6,472 bases of DNA from an uncultured Bacteroidota bacterium. GTDB taxonomy: Bacteria; Bacteroidota; Bacteroidia; B-17B0; Aurantibacillaceae. The stretch is taken from NCBI GenBank assembly GCA_903923915.1, contig CAIXZI010000361.1, positions 1 to 6,472 on the forward strand, given 5' to 3'. Under the pieces are notes generated by a model that worked only from the letters and a program-made list of their open reading frames with translations, was not told the origin of the DNA and ran no database searches. Positions 1 to 6,037 of the stretch are shown in pieces. How positions within the stretch are numbered: the first letter of the stretch is position 1; each line of letters opens with the position of its first letter. The translations under genes and the position numbers were made by a program.

Positions 1-494
1 AGTATAATATCTGGATACAATTTTATAAAATCCATATAACGCTGCTCGGCACTGGCGCTTAATAATAAGTTAATACGCTTTTGTAAATGACGGATATGAT
101 TATGAAGGGCCCTCTCATTATATTGCCTGAATAGTGGACTAATTTCGGCAGCTTTATCGGTAAATTCTTTGTCGACATATACAATCGTTGAATCTTCTAT
201 GGCATCAATAAAAAAATCAGAAGGTTCATTAAAATAAGCACTGCTTCTATCACTTACAATCCAGTTTTCAGACCCAAATTGGATTATGTGTTCTTTACCT
301 GTTATTTCATTAATAGTATAAGAACGTAGTAAACCCTTATCTACAAAAAAAGAATGTTTACAAATTTCGCCCGGTTCTAAAAGAATTGTATGCTTGGCTA
401 TTTTTTCGCTTTTCAGGTTTTTGGATAAGAGAGCAAATTGCTCATCGCTTATCTGCGCATTTTTTTGAAAATATTGTTTGAAGTTTTCGAGCAT
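1..494 (-). CDS. Crp/Fnr-family transcriptional regulator, 3' end cut by window edge
   Basis: Translating leftward from the ATG at 494-492 gives 164 uninterrupted codons to the window edge, so the C-terminus is missing. Residues about 30-115 resemble the cyclic-nucleotide-binding beta-roll of Crp/Fnr regulators, with an early strand and turn LLEPGEICKHSFFVDKG (38-54). The ENW tryptophan motif (76-78) and IEDSTIVYVD (99-108) are typical of the short Bacteroidota branch of the family. Residues 120-150 form the long linking helix, and SAEQRY (147-152) begins the DNA-binding domain. The recognition helix-turn-helix would lie in the roughly 25-30 residues beyond the edge (family length about 190; inference). 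The canonical CRP phosphate-binding cassette is not recognisable, so cAMP may not be its ligand. The start is 7 nt after the stop of the upstream gene, without a Shine-Dalgarno sequence, which suggests translation from a shared transcript. Family assignment is confident; ligand and targets are unknown. Confidence 0.87.
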   Translation of the reverse strand, partial: MLENFKQYFQKNAQISDEQFALLSKNLKSEKIAKHTILLEPGEICKHSFFVDKGLLRSYTINEITGKEHIIQFGSENWIVSDRSSAYFNEPSDFFIDAIEDSTIVYVDKEFTDKAAEISPLFRQYNERALHNHIRHLQKRINLLLSASAEQRYMDFIKLYPDII

Positions 495-501
495 GACAAA
501 C

Positions 502-1371
502 TTATTTCTTTAATGGTTTTTTAAACCCAAGTTTAAAGCCACAAGTAAGGTTAAAATATAATCTGCTTTTAGTTTCGGTATATGGGTAGGTTGATGGTAA
601 AAAATGGCTTCCTGCAAAAGTCCAGTTAACATAATTTAAAGAGTACACGTGCGAATAAGAGTTAAAATAAGTTAGAGCTGCGCCCCAAAAAAAATTAAAA
701 TCAAATTTTTTATATATTTTTTGATAGGTTGTAAATTCTAATCCAGCACCAAAGCCATTCATAACTGTAGACCTGATTTCACTAAGATGTAAATCTGCAT
801 CTTTACCAGAAATCACAGAATTATCATTGTCGATAACTTCTTTACCATGCCACCAATATTTGTAAGAGAGTATTAACCCTACTTGGATTTTTTTTTGCGT
901 AGGAAAATAAAATATAAATGAATTGTTTAGGCCTTGAAAAAAGAAATTATCATAGTGATACAATGAGAATTCATTTGGTTCTAGCTTTGTAGCGTATGTA
1001 TAAGTCGGCCTATATTCTAAAGATAATTTTTTAAAATCGTATCTAAAATAAATGCCGGAGCTTCTGGTTAAAAATTGATAAGGTATAATGCCAATATGCA
1101 AGCATTTAATTGTGTCGATTGATTTTACTAGACCATAGGCAACTTTACCTGAGTTTACTTTTATAATATCTGCTCGGTAAATAGTAACAATATGTGGGTT
1201 GTTTGTATAGCACTTTATACATTTAATGACCCTTTTACCCATTATAGTTATTTTACCATAATAAGTTTGACCATTAGTAAGATAAATCGTATCGCAATTT
1301 TGATTTTCGGTTTGTGCCTTTAAAAAGGAAGACAGTAGAAATAAAAATATGACAAGTTTGATTTGTTTCAT
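502..1371 (-). CDS. Exported protein of unknown function, probable outer-membrane beta-barrel
   Basis: I do not recognise this 289-aa protein as a named family. Residues 1-20 form a signal peptide: basic start, hydrophobic core LVIFLFLLSSF, then KAQ, a common Bacteroidota cleavage context. There is no lipobox cysteine. Residues 26-73 (CDTIYLTNGQTYYGKI, then YRADIIKVN) resemble the small beta-rich 'NGxxxxGKI ... DIIKV' module seen at the N-terminus of many secreted Bacteroidota proteins. From about residue 95 there are alternating aromatic/hydrophobic strands (for example SGIYFRYDF, SFIFYFPT, VGLILSYKYWW, FDFNFFWGAALTYF) and a final strand LYFNLTCGFKLGFKK, which fits an outer-membrane barrel. 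It has five cysteines, including a C51-x-x-C54 pair. It lies 12 nt after the RND exporter stop and 7 nt before the Crp-like regulator, so it is probably co-transcribed with both. Exported and barrel-like is inference; the function is unknown. Confidence 0.8.
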   Translation of the reverse strand: MKQIKLVIFLFLLSSFLKAQTENQNCDTIYLTNGQTYYGKITIMGKRVIKCIKCYTNNPHIVTIYRADIIKVNSGKVAYGLVKSIDTIKCLHIGIIPYQFLTRSSGIYFRYDFKKLSLEYRPTYTYATKLEPNEFSLYHYDNFFFQGLNNSFIFYFPTQKKIQVGLILSYKYWWHGKEVIDNDNSVISGKDADLHLSEIRSTVMNGFGAGLEFTTYQKIYKKFDFNFFWGAALTYFNSYSHVYSLNYVNWTFAGSHFLPSTYPYTETKSRLYFNLTCGFKLGFKKPLKK

Positions 1372-1383
1372 TATATCATAAAT

Positions 1384-3630
1384 TTATTTCTTTTTTCGAA
1401 ACAGTAACATTAATAGCACAGGCAATAAAACAATTTCGCATAAAAGAGCCACCAGTAGGGTTAAACAGGTAAGTAAACCAAACAGTCGTATGCTTTCAAA
1501 ATCTGATAATATTAAGCTTACAAAACCGCCTAATAAAATTAAAGTGGTTAAAAAAACGGGCTTGCCAGTCTCTGCGTAGGTATGTTTAAAGGCTCGTAGA
1601 GGAGAAGTATTTTTCTTTAACTCTAATTTAAAACGAGATATAAAATGTATGGTATCATCAGTTGCTATACCAAAGGCAATAGAAAAGAAAATGGCTGTAC
1701 TTGCTTTTAACGGAATACCAAAAATGCCCATAATGCCTGCCATTATTACTAAAGGTACCACGTTAGGAATTAAAAATACGACTACCATTTTAAAAGAACG
1801 ATGAATAATAAATGTAAGTAAGGCTAAAGCTAAAATGCCTGTTAGTAGGCCTTGCAGGGTGTTTTGCACTAAGTATTTATTGTTTAAATCAATAAGGTTG
1901 GTTGTACCTGTTATGGTGAATTTTACGGTGTTAGTATCCGTATTTAGTTTAATGAAATTGGTAAGTTGTTGGTTATAATCATCAACAGTTAAGCTGCCGT
2001 AATCTTTTATTTTGCCGCTTATGTGGCTACGTTTTCCATCAACTGTAACTAATTTTTTAAATTCTTTTCGGTTTTTGTTTTGAAGAATAAATTTTACATC
2101 ACGATTATAATCTCCCGTATCATTTGGTAGTAAATAAATATCATCATATCCTTCATTGACAGATTTAACAAGACTTACTGGCGATACTAAAAATCCGGGC
2201 TTATAAGTTTGCGTAACAAAACTATCAACTTGGTTTATCTGTTTCATCAAATCAAAACTCCATAGTGTTTTATTTTTATCAGTTACGGTAACATCAATTT
2301 CTAAGGGGCGAACACCACCATAATGTTCTTCAAAAAACATAAAATCTTGTTTTACGGGTTCTTTGTCAGATAGGTCATCTAATAGTTTTTGGTTTGGTGT
2401 AATTTTAAATAAACCCCATACCGAAACTGCTATAATTAAACAGGTAATTAAGCTAATTTGTTTACCATGGCGTATGACCCAAAAGAATAATTTATGTGAG
2501 TTGGCATCAAGTTTAGATTCTTTTTTATCCGTTTTAAAATTGACTATGCCTTTCCATAAATTAAGCATGGCAGGTAAGTAAGTATATGTTAAAATAAACG
2601 CCACCACAATACCTACCGAAGTGTAAATTCCAAAATCTCTAACGGGTTTTATGCCCGAATAACATAGCGTTAAAAAGCCTACTACAGTTGATATTAGAGT
2701 TAAAAAAGTTGGTTGAGCTACTTCTTTAAAAATAAGTTTTAGGGTGTCTTTTTGATTATTGCCTGCGTTAATTTCATCGTTATACTTGGTATAAAAATGA
2801 ATTACATCGCTCATACCTGCTACAAAAATCATGGTGGGTATCATGGCAGTCATAATATCAATAGGCTTGTTAAGCGCTCCCATTATGCCAAACGTGATAA
2901 TGTTACTAATTACAATTAATGATAGCGGCAGCAAAACAGCTTGTATGCTTTTAAACGTAAACCAAAGCAATAGAATGACAAATACAGCTGAAATAAGGAT
3001 AAATAAGAAGAATTGCTTTTGTAGTTTTTCTAAAAAAACAGCTTGAGCAAAAATTCTACCGCCAACGTGGTAAGAATCAAATTGCAGATTAGTTATAGCT
3101 TGCTGAATAGAAGCAGCCAGCGTGTCTGATTTCTTTTTAGATAAGCCATCTTTTGTTTTTACATAAATGCAAATAGATTTGGTGTCGCTCGAAAAAAAAT
3201 TGTTTTTCCATTGAACTGATTTATAAATGTAGGCAGAATCAGTTGCATATGAATCTTCGTTTTGAGAATGGAGTAGGGGAGTTTGTACACTCGCAAAGCC
3301 CTGCAGTGATGTACGCTTTAAATTACTTGGCGAAACAACATCTTCTACAAAAGGTAGTTTTTTTAACTGTTTGGCAAGTGTATCTGCTTTGGTAAGAAAA
3401 TCTTTTTTAAAAATACCTTTATCATTTTGAAGGGCAATAAGCACAAACTCGTTATCATGCCCAAAGGCTTGTCGATATTGCTTAAAAAAGGGTAGAGCCG
3501 GGTCGTTATCCGGAAAAAAAGATTCAAAATCGTAACTAAAATTTAATTTTCGGCTAAAAAAAAGAGATACTATTAAAGCAACAAAAACAAGTGCCAAAAC
3601 CACCCGAGCATTACGTTTGGTGGTTTCCAT
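1384..3630 (-). CDS. RND/MMPL superfamily exporter, COG1033-like
   Basis: This 748-aa inner-membrane protein has the duplicated RND layout. One membrane segment (about 9-26) is followed by a large extracytoplasmic loop (27-205) and five segments (about 206-226, 229-250, 258-280, 309-326, 334-356). The pattern then repeats: segment 388-408, loop 409-591, and segments at about 592-610, 614-634, 640-660, 690-708 and 717-743. Each half carries an acidic residue in its fourth segment, in GMSDVIHFY (272-280) and GIATDDTIHFI (654-664). In MMPL-type transporters these positions are tied to proton relay. The N-terminal FSYDFESFFPDNDPAL (31-46) is the usual conserved opening of this group. Such proteins are thought to move lipids or other hydrophobic molecules using proton motive force; the substrate here is unknown. 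No membrane-fusion protein or LolA-like gene is adjacent. It starts 4 nt after the cold-shock gene stop, and the AAAGG before the ATG sits too close to be a convincing Shine-Dalgarno. Confidence 0.92.
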   Translation of the reverse strand: METTKRNARVVLALVFVALIVSLFFSRKLNFSYDFESFFPDNDPALPFFKQYRQAFGHDNEFVLIALQNDKGIFKKDFLTKADTLAKQLKKLPFVEDVVSPSNLKRTSLQGFASVQTPLLHSQNEDSYATDSAYIYKSVQWKNNFFSSDTKSICIYVKTKDGLSKKKSDTLAASIQQAITNLQFDSYHVGGRIFAQAVFLEKLQKQFFLFILISAVFVILLLWFTFKSIQAVLLPLSLIVISNIITFGIMGALNKPIDIMTAMIPTMIFVAGMSDVIHFYTKYNDEINAGNNQKDTLKLIFKEVAQPTFLTLISTVVGFLTLCYSGIKPVRDFGIYTSVGIVVAFILTYTYLPAMLNLWKGIVNFKTDKKESKLDANSHKLFFWVIRHGKQISLITCLIIAVSVWGLFKITPNQKLLDDLSDKEPVKQDFMFFEEHYGGVRPLEIDVTVTDKNKTLWSFDLMKQINQVDSFVTQTYKPGFLVSPVSLVKSVNEGYDDIYLLPNDTGDYNRDVKFILQNKNRKEFKKLVTVDGKRSHISGKIKDYGSLTVDDYNQQLTNFIKLNTDTNTVKFTITGTTNLIDLNNKYLVQNTLQGLLTGILALALLTFIIHRSFKMVVVFLIPNVVPLVIMAGIMGIFGIPLKASTAIFFSIAFGIATDDTIHFISRFKLELKKNTSPLRAFKHTYAETGKPVFLTTLILLGGFVSLILSDFESIRLFGLLTCLTLLVALLCEIVLLPVLLMLLFRKKK

Positions 3631-3634
3631 ACCT

Positions 3635-3838
3635 TTAGTTAGTACCCGTTATTTTTTTTACGTTTATACATTCTTCACCTCTGGCAGCCGGTTTTAGCTC
3701 AAAAGTTACATGGTCGTTTGCAGTAACTTCGCCTTCCATATTTTTGGCGTGGGCATAATATTCTTTTTTGGTTTCATCATCTATAATAAAACCAAACTTA
3801 GTTTTTTGATTAAAAAATTTTACAGTTCCTGTGCGCAT
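3635..3838 (-). CDS. Small cold-shock-domain protein
   Basis: At 67 aa this is a single cold-shock domain, a five-stranded OB fold that binds single-stranded RNA or DNA in the cytoplasm, often acting as an RNA chaperone. The opening MRTGTVKFFN is diagnostic. The RNP1 region reads KTKFGFI (12-18) instead of the usual xKGFGFI: threonine replaces the lysine, lysine replaces the glycine, and F15 and F17 are kept. The RNP2 region reads YYAHA (27-31) instead of VFVHx; Y28 and H30 remain, but the valines and the following aromatic are lost. Length is normal for the family. The start is fixed by the conserved N-terminus and by a promoter about 16 nt upstream. It is the first gene of the leftward cluster, 4 nt before the RND exporter. 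Fold assignment is firm; cold induction is not shown by the sequence. Confidence 0.93.
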   Translation of the reverse strand: MRTGTVKFFNQKTKFGFIIDDETKKEYYAHAKNMEGEVTANDHVTFELKPAARGEECINVKKITGTN

Positions 3839-3846
3839 AAAATTTA

Positions 3847-3876
3847 TTTACCACAAAGATAAGTAAAGTATATTTG
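3847..3876 (+). promoter_or_regulatory. Predicted Bacteroidota-type promoter for the thioesterase/YceI-like pair
   Basis: TATATTTG at 3869-3876 is an exact TAnnTTTG -7 match. A weak -33 candidate, TTTA at 3847-3850, lies 18 nt upstream, slightly short of the usual spacing. The start point would be near 3880, giving a leader of only about 7 nt before the ATG at 3887. The site is back-to-back with the minus-strand promoter: the two -7 boxes form an inverted pair 7 nt apart. Confidence 0.6.
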
Positions 3877-3885
3877 CAGCACAAT
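3854..3885 (-). promoter_or_regulatory. Predicted Bacteroidota-type promoter for the leftward four-gene cluster
   Basis: Read on the minus strand, TATCTTTG (3861 to 3854) is an exact match to the Bacteroidota -7 consensus TAnnTTTG. ATTG (3885 to 3882), a 3-of-4 match to the -33 TTTG, lies 20 nt upstream, within the usual 19-21 nt spacing. Transcription would start near 3850, leaving a leader of roughly 11 nt before the cold-shock start at 3838. Confidence 0.68.
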
Positions 3886-3886
3886 T

Positions 3887-4318
3887 ATGATGCATCCAAT
3901 TATAAAAAAATATATTGAGTTTAATAATTTTGGCAGAGAGCTGGGCTTAAATTTCACCATTTTAGAACCCGGTGTGGTAAAACATACCCTAACTATAACC
4001 GAAAAACATTTGGCAACGCCACATACAGCACACGGTGGTGTTACAGCTGCTATGATGGATGCGGTGCTTGGCGTGGCGGCTTTATCGCTTACCTGTGAGG
4101 AGTTTAAAATAGTATCTACCGTAGAGTTTAAAATAAACTATTTAAACCCAGCTTTGGTTGGCGATGAACTTAGTGGAGAATCTGTTATAGAACAAAAGGG
4201 CAACCGTATTGTAATAGTAAGTGGCACGATAAAAGCAATCAATAGAGATAAAGTAATTGCCAAAGCTATTGGAACATTTAATGCTTATCCGGCAGAAAAA
4301 GTTGGATTTATATTGTAA
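3887..4318 (+). CDS. PaaI-family hotdog-fold acyl-CoA thioesterase
   Basis: This 143-aa protein has the length and pattern of a single hotdog domain of the PaaI/4HBT group, which hydrolyses acyl- or aryl-CoA thioesters in the cytoplasm, usually as a homotetramer. The signature is HTAHGGVTAAMMDAVLGVAA (46-65). H49-G50-G51 forms the turn before the long central helix, and D58 sits where the catalytic acidic residue lies in PaaI-type enzymes. FKINYLNPALVGDELSGES (81-99) is the conserved strand and 'NPA..GD.L' region. The substrate cannot be read from the sequence; phenylacetyl-CoA and DHNA-CoA are both handled by relatives. Two consecutive ATGs (3887, 3890) could serve as start, and the first is chosen. 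No Shine-Dalgarno is visible. The stop is 2 nt before the next gene, implying a two-gene operon. Confidence 0.9.
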   Translation: MMHPIIKKYIEFNNFGRELGLNFTILEPGVVKHTLTITEKHLATPHTAHGGVTAAMMDAVLGVAALSLTCEEFKIVSTVEFKINYLNPALVGDELSGESVIEQKGNRIVIVSGTIKAINRDKVIAKAIGTFNAYPAEKVGFIL

Positions 4319-4320
4319 CT

Positions 4321-4914
4321 ATGAAACTAACAACAACCATAATTTTTCTTCTAACTTTTGTTTTTTGCCAACAAATAAAGGCGCAAAGTTTATATCCATC
4401 CAGGGTAAGAATAAATACTGAAATGAAAGATAGCATGTGGTACGCCAGCAGCATTGCGGGTATTGTGCAGGCTAATGAAACCAACGGAGAAATTGCTTTG
4501 AAGCTGGATTTATCTACGATTATAACAGATGAAGACCGATTAGATTCTGCCATTGCAAACATGGGACAACAATTTCTTTTTTTTAGAGGAAATTTTCCCA
4601 TCAGTAACTTAAGTTTTTCGGATAATGATAACGAAATTCAAAAGGATTTTACCGGAAAAGCCAAACTAACAATAAACGGCATAACGAAAGAAATAACGTA
4701 TACCGCTGATATTTTTAGTTTTAATAATGATGACCAATTTGCGGTGGGTAACAATGTATATCCGCTGCGTATAGGTTTGTTTTTTGAATTTGAACCCGAA
4801 GATTTTAATTTAGATAAAGTGTTTAAATGGCTTACCAACGGCATTGAGGTAGAAGTAAGTAACGGATTAATTAACAGAACAAATCAGGGAGGAAATAGTA
4901 TTTTCCCTAAATAA
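4321..4914 (+). CDS. Secreted YceI-like domain protein
   Basis: This 197-aa protein has a signal peptide at residues 1-22 (MKLTTT, hydrophobic core IIFLLTFVF, then KAQ). Cys16 lies inside the core and lacks a lipobox, so I do not call it a lipoprotein. The mature part matches the YceI pattern: a beta-strand segment IAGIVQANETNGEI (45-58), LDLSTIITDEDRLDSAI (62-78), FP..NLSF (92-99), and the hallmark LTINGITKEI (116-125) equivalent to the family 'LTlnGvTkpv'. YceI proteins are periplasmic lipocalin-like barrels that bind isoprenoid or other lipid chains; the ligand here is unknown. The domain looks divergent at both ends. The ATG is 2 nt after the thioesterase stop, without a Shine-Dalgarno, so it is probably translated from the same mRNA. 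No terminator is obvious after it. Confidence 0.8.
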   Translation: MKLTTTIIFLLTFVFCQQIKAQSLYPSRVRINTEMKDSMWYASSIAGIVQANETNGEIALKLDLSTIITDEDRLDSAIANMGQQFLFFRGNFPISNLSFSDNDNEIQKDFTGKAKLTINGITKEITYTADIFSFNNDDQFAVGNNVYPLRIGLFFEFEPEDFNLDKVFKWLTNGIEVEVSNGLINRTNQGGNSIFPK

Positions 4915-4971
4915 AAATCTGAAATTTAAAATGACTTATAAATTTTACTTTTTGAATTTTAACTTGATATA
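4915..4971 (+). promoter_or_regulatory. Spacer before trpS with a poor -7-like sequence
   Basis: This is a 57-nt, very AT-rich gap. TACTTTTTG at 4946-4954 resembles the -7 element but has one extra base in its spacer (TAnnnTTTG). It would place the start point about 14 nt before the trpS ATG. No -33 partner is visible, and the AT-only inverted repeats here are too weak to call a terminator. trpS may have its own promoter or be read through from upstream. Confidence 0.25.
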
Positions 4972-5940
4972 ATGGCACGCATATTAACAGGTGTACAAAG
5001 CACCAACATACCACACTTAGGCAACATTTTAGGAGCTATGCTTCCAGCCATAGAAATGAGTAATAAAAGTGATAATCAATCGCTTTATTTTATAGCTGAT
5101 TTACACTCGCTTACAACGGTAAAAGATGCTGAATTTAGAAAAAACAGTACCCTTGCAACCGCTGCAGCATGGATTGCTTTGGGCTTTGATACAAAAAAAA
5201 ATATTCTTTATCGCCAAAGCGATGTGCCGCAGGTAACCGAATTAACCTGGTATTTAAGCTGCTATGCGCCTTTCCCGATGTTGGCAAATGCACATTCTTT
5301 TAAAGATAAATCTAACCGTTTAAGCGATGTAAACGTAGGTTTATTTACCTACCCAGTTTTAATGGCCGCCGATATTTTATTGTATGATGCAAATATAGTT
5401 CCGGTTGGTAAAGACCAGTTGCAACACCTTGAAATTACCAGAGATATTGCCAATAGTTTTAATCATTTATATGGCGAAACATTTGTAGTGCCTGATGCCA
5501 AAATTGAAGAAAACGTAATGATTGTGCCGGGTACCGACGGACAAAAAATGAGTAAATCATACAACAACTTTATTAATATTTTTCTTCCTGAAAAAGAATT
5601 AAAAAAAGTGGTGATGAGTATTATTACAGACTCAACCCCAATGGAAGAGCCTAAAAACCCGGATACTTGTAATGTATTTAATTTATATAAATTAGTTGGC
5701 ACCGCTGTCCAAACAGAAGAGTTGCGCGCTAAATACCTTGCCGGAAACTTTGGGTACGGCCATGCAAAAACCGCATTATTAGAAGTGTTACTAGCTAAAT
5801 TTGCCAAAGCCAGAGAAACATACAACCATTTAATGGCAAATCCTTCTGAAGTTGAGATTGAATTAAAAAATGGTGCTGCTAAGGCTGCTACTATTGCTAA
5901 CCCTGTATTGGCAAGGGTTAGGGCTAAATTGGGGTATTAA
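4972..5940 (+). CDS. trpS: Tryptophanyl-tRNA synthetase
   Basis: This class Ic aminoacyl-tRNA synthetase activates tryptophan with ATP and charges tRNA-Trp in the cytoplasm, and it is essential for translation. At 322 aa it is the usual bacterial length. The N-terminal Rossmann segment RILTGVQSTNIPHLGNILGA (3-22) carries the HIGH-equivalent H15-L16-G17-N18. IADLHSLT (41-48) follows, then MAADILLYD (131-139) and VGKDQLQHLE (145-154), which line the tryptophan and ATP pocket in known TrpS. GTDGQKMSKSYNN (187-199) holds the KMSKS loop (K192-S196). The remaining C-terminal part is the helical anticodon-binding domain, ending normally in a TAA. The start is set by the conserved MxRILTG opening; no Shine-Dalgarno is visible. 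It stands apart functionally from its neighbours. All key catalytic motifs are present, so it should be active. Confidence 0.97.
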   Translation: MARILTGVQSTNIPHLGNILGAMLPAIEMSNKSDNQSLYFIADLHSLTTVKDAEFRKNSTLATAAAWIALGFDTKKNILYRQSDVPQVTELTWYLSCYAPFPMLANAHSFKDKSNRLSDVNVGLFTYPVLMAADILLYDANIVPVGKDQLQHLEITRDIANSFNHLYGETFVVPDAKIEENVMIVPGTDGQKMSKSYNNFINIFLPEKELKKVVMSIITDSTPMEEPKNPDTCNVFNLYKLVGTAVQTEELRAKYLAGNFGYGHAKTALLEVLLAKFAKARETYNHLMANPSEVEIELKNGAAKAATIANPVLARVRAKLGY

Positions 5941-5972
5941 GTAGCCTTACCGTTTTTTTGTTAAAATCGACC

Positions 5973-5998
5973 GTTAAAAAAGTTTCTAACTTTTTGAC
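5973..5998 (+). terminator. Possible weak hairpin terminator after trpS
   Basis: AAAAAGTT (5977-5984) and AACTTTTT (5988-5995) form a perfect 8-bp stem with a 3-nt loop. GTT/GAC extends it by three pairs, one of them wobble, across a single bulged A. It lies 33 nt past the trpS stop. Only two or three pairs are G-C, and there is no T-run after the stem, so termination efficiency is doubtful. Confidence 0.33.
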
Positions 5999-6009
5999 TC
6001 AGGGTTTTG

Positions 6010-6017
6010 TATATTTG
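6010..6017 (+). promoter_or_regulatory. Predicted -7 element for the leucine-rich-repeat gene
   Basis: TATATTTG is an exact match to TAnnTTTG, 20 nt before the GTG start, giving a predicted leader of about 17 nt. No well-spaced -33 TTTG is present: the TTTG at 5993-5996 is only 13 nt upstream, and TTTC at 5983-5986 is 23 nt upstream. This spacer holds no other recognisable element besides the hairpin. Confidence 0.5.
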
Positions 6018-6037
6018 ATTTGTATAAATTAAATACC

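Noticed and set aside
888..896. Run of nine A on the coding strand of the 289-aa protein, a possible phase-variation tract
   Set aside because: It encodes Q-K-K in frame in an AT-rich genome where runs of 7-8 A or T are common nearby; nothing else suggests switching.
2363..2581. Plus-strand open frame inside the RND exporter gene
   Set aside because: It lies wholly antisense to a well-supported membrane protein gene, and its translation shows no domain or signal.
2831..3046. Plus-strand open frame with a hydrophobic start inside the RND exporter gene
   Set aside because: The hydrophobicity mirrors the antisense of transmembrane codons; it has no promoter or independent evidence.
3631..3637. 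AAAGGT just before the RND exporter ATG as a ribosome binding site
   Set aside because: The spacing to the ATG is about 1 nt, too close for Shine-Dalgarno pairing, and the other genes here lack such sites.
4308..4844. Two minus-strand open frames (4308-4601 and 4638-4844) opposite the YceI-like gene
   Set aside because: Both are antisense shadows of a plus-strand gene that has a signal peptide and family motifs.
4926..4962. Inverted repeat TTAAAAT / ATTTTAA between the YceI-like gene and trpS
   Set aside because: It is only 7 bp, entirely A/T, with a long loop; expected by chance in this composition and not a credible terminator.
5463..5825. 120-aa minus-strand open frame inside trpS
   Set aside because: It is antisense to a highly conserved essential gene; the translation is low-information and has no recognisable motif.
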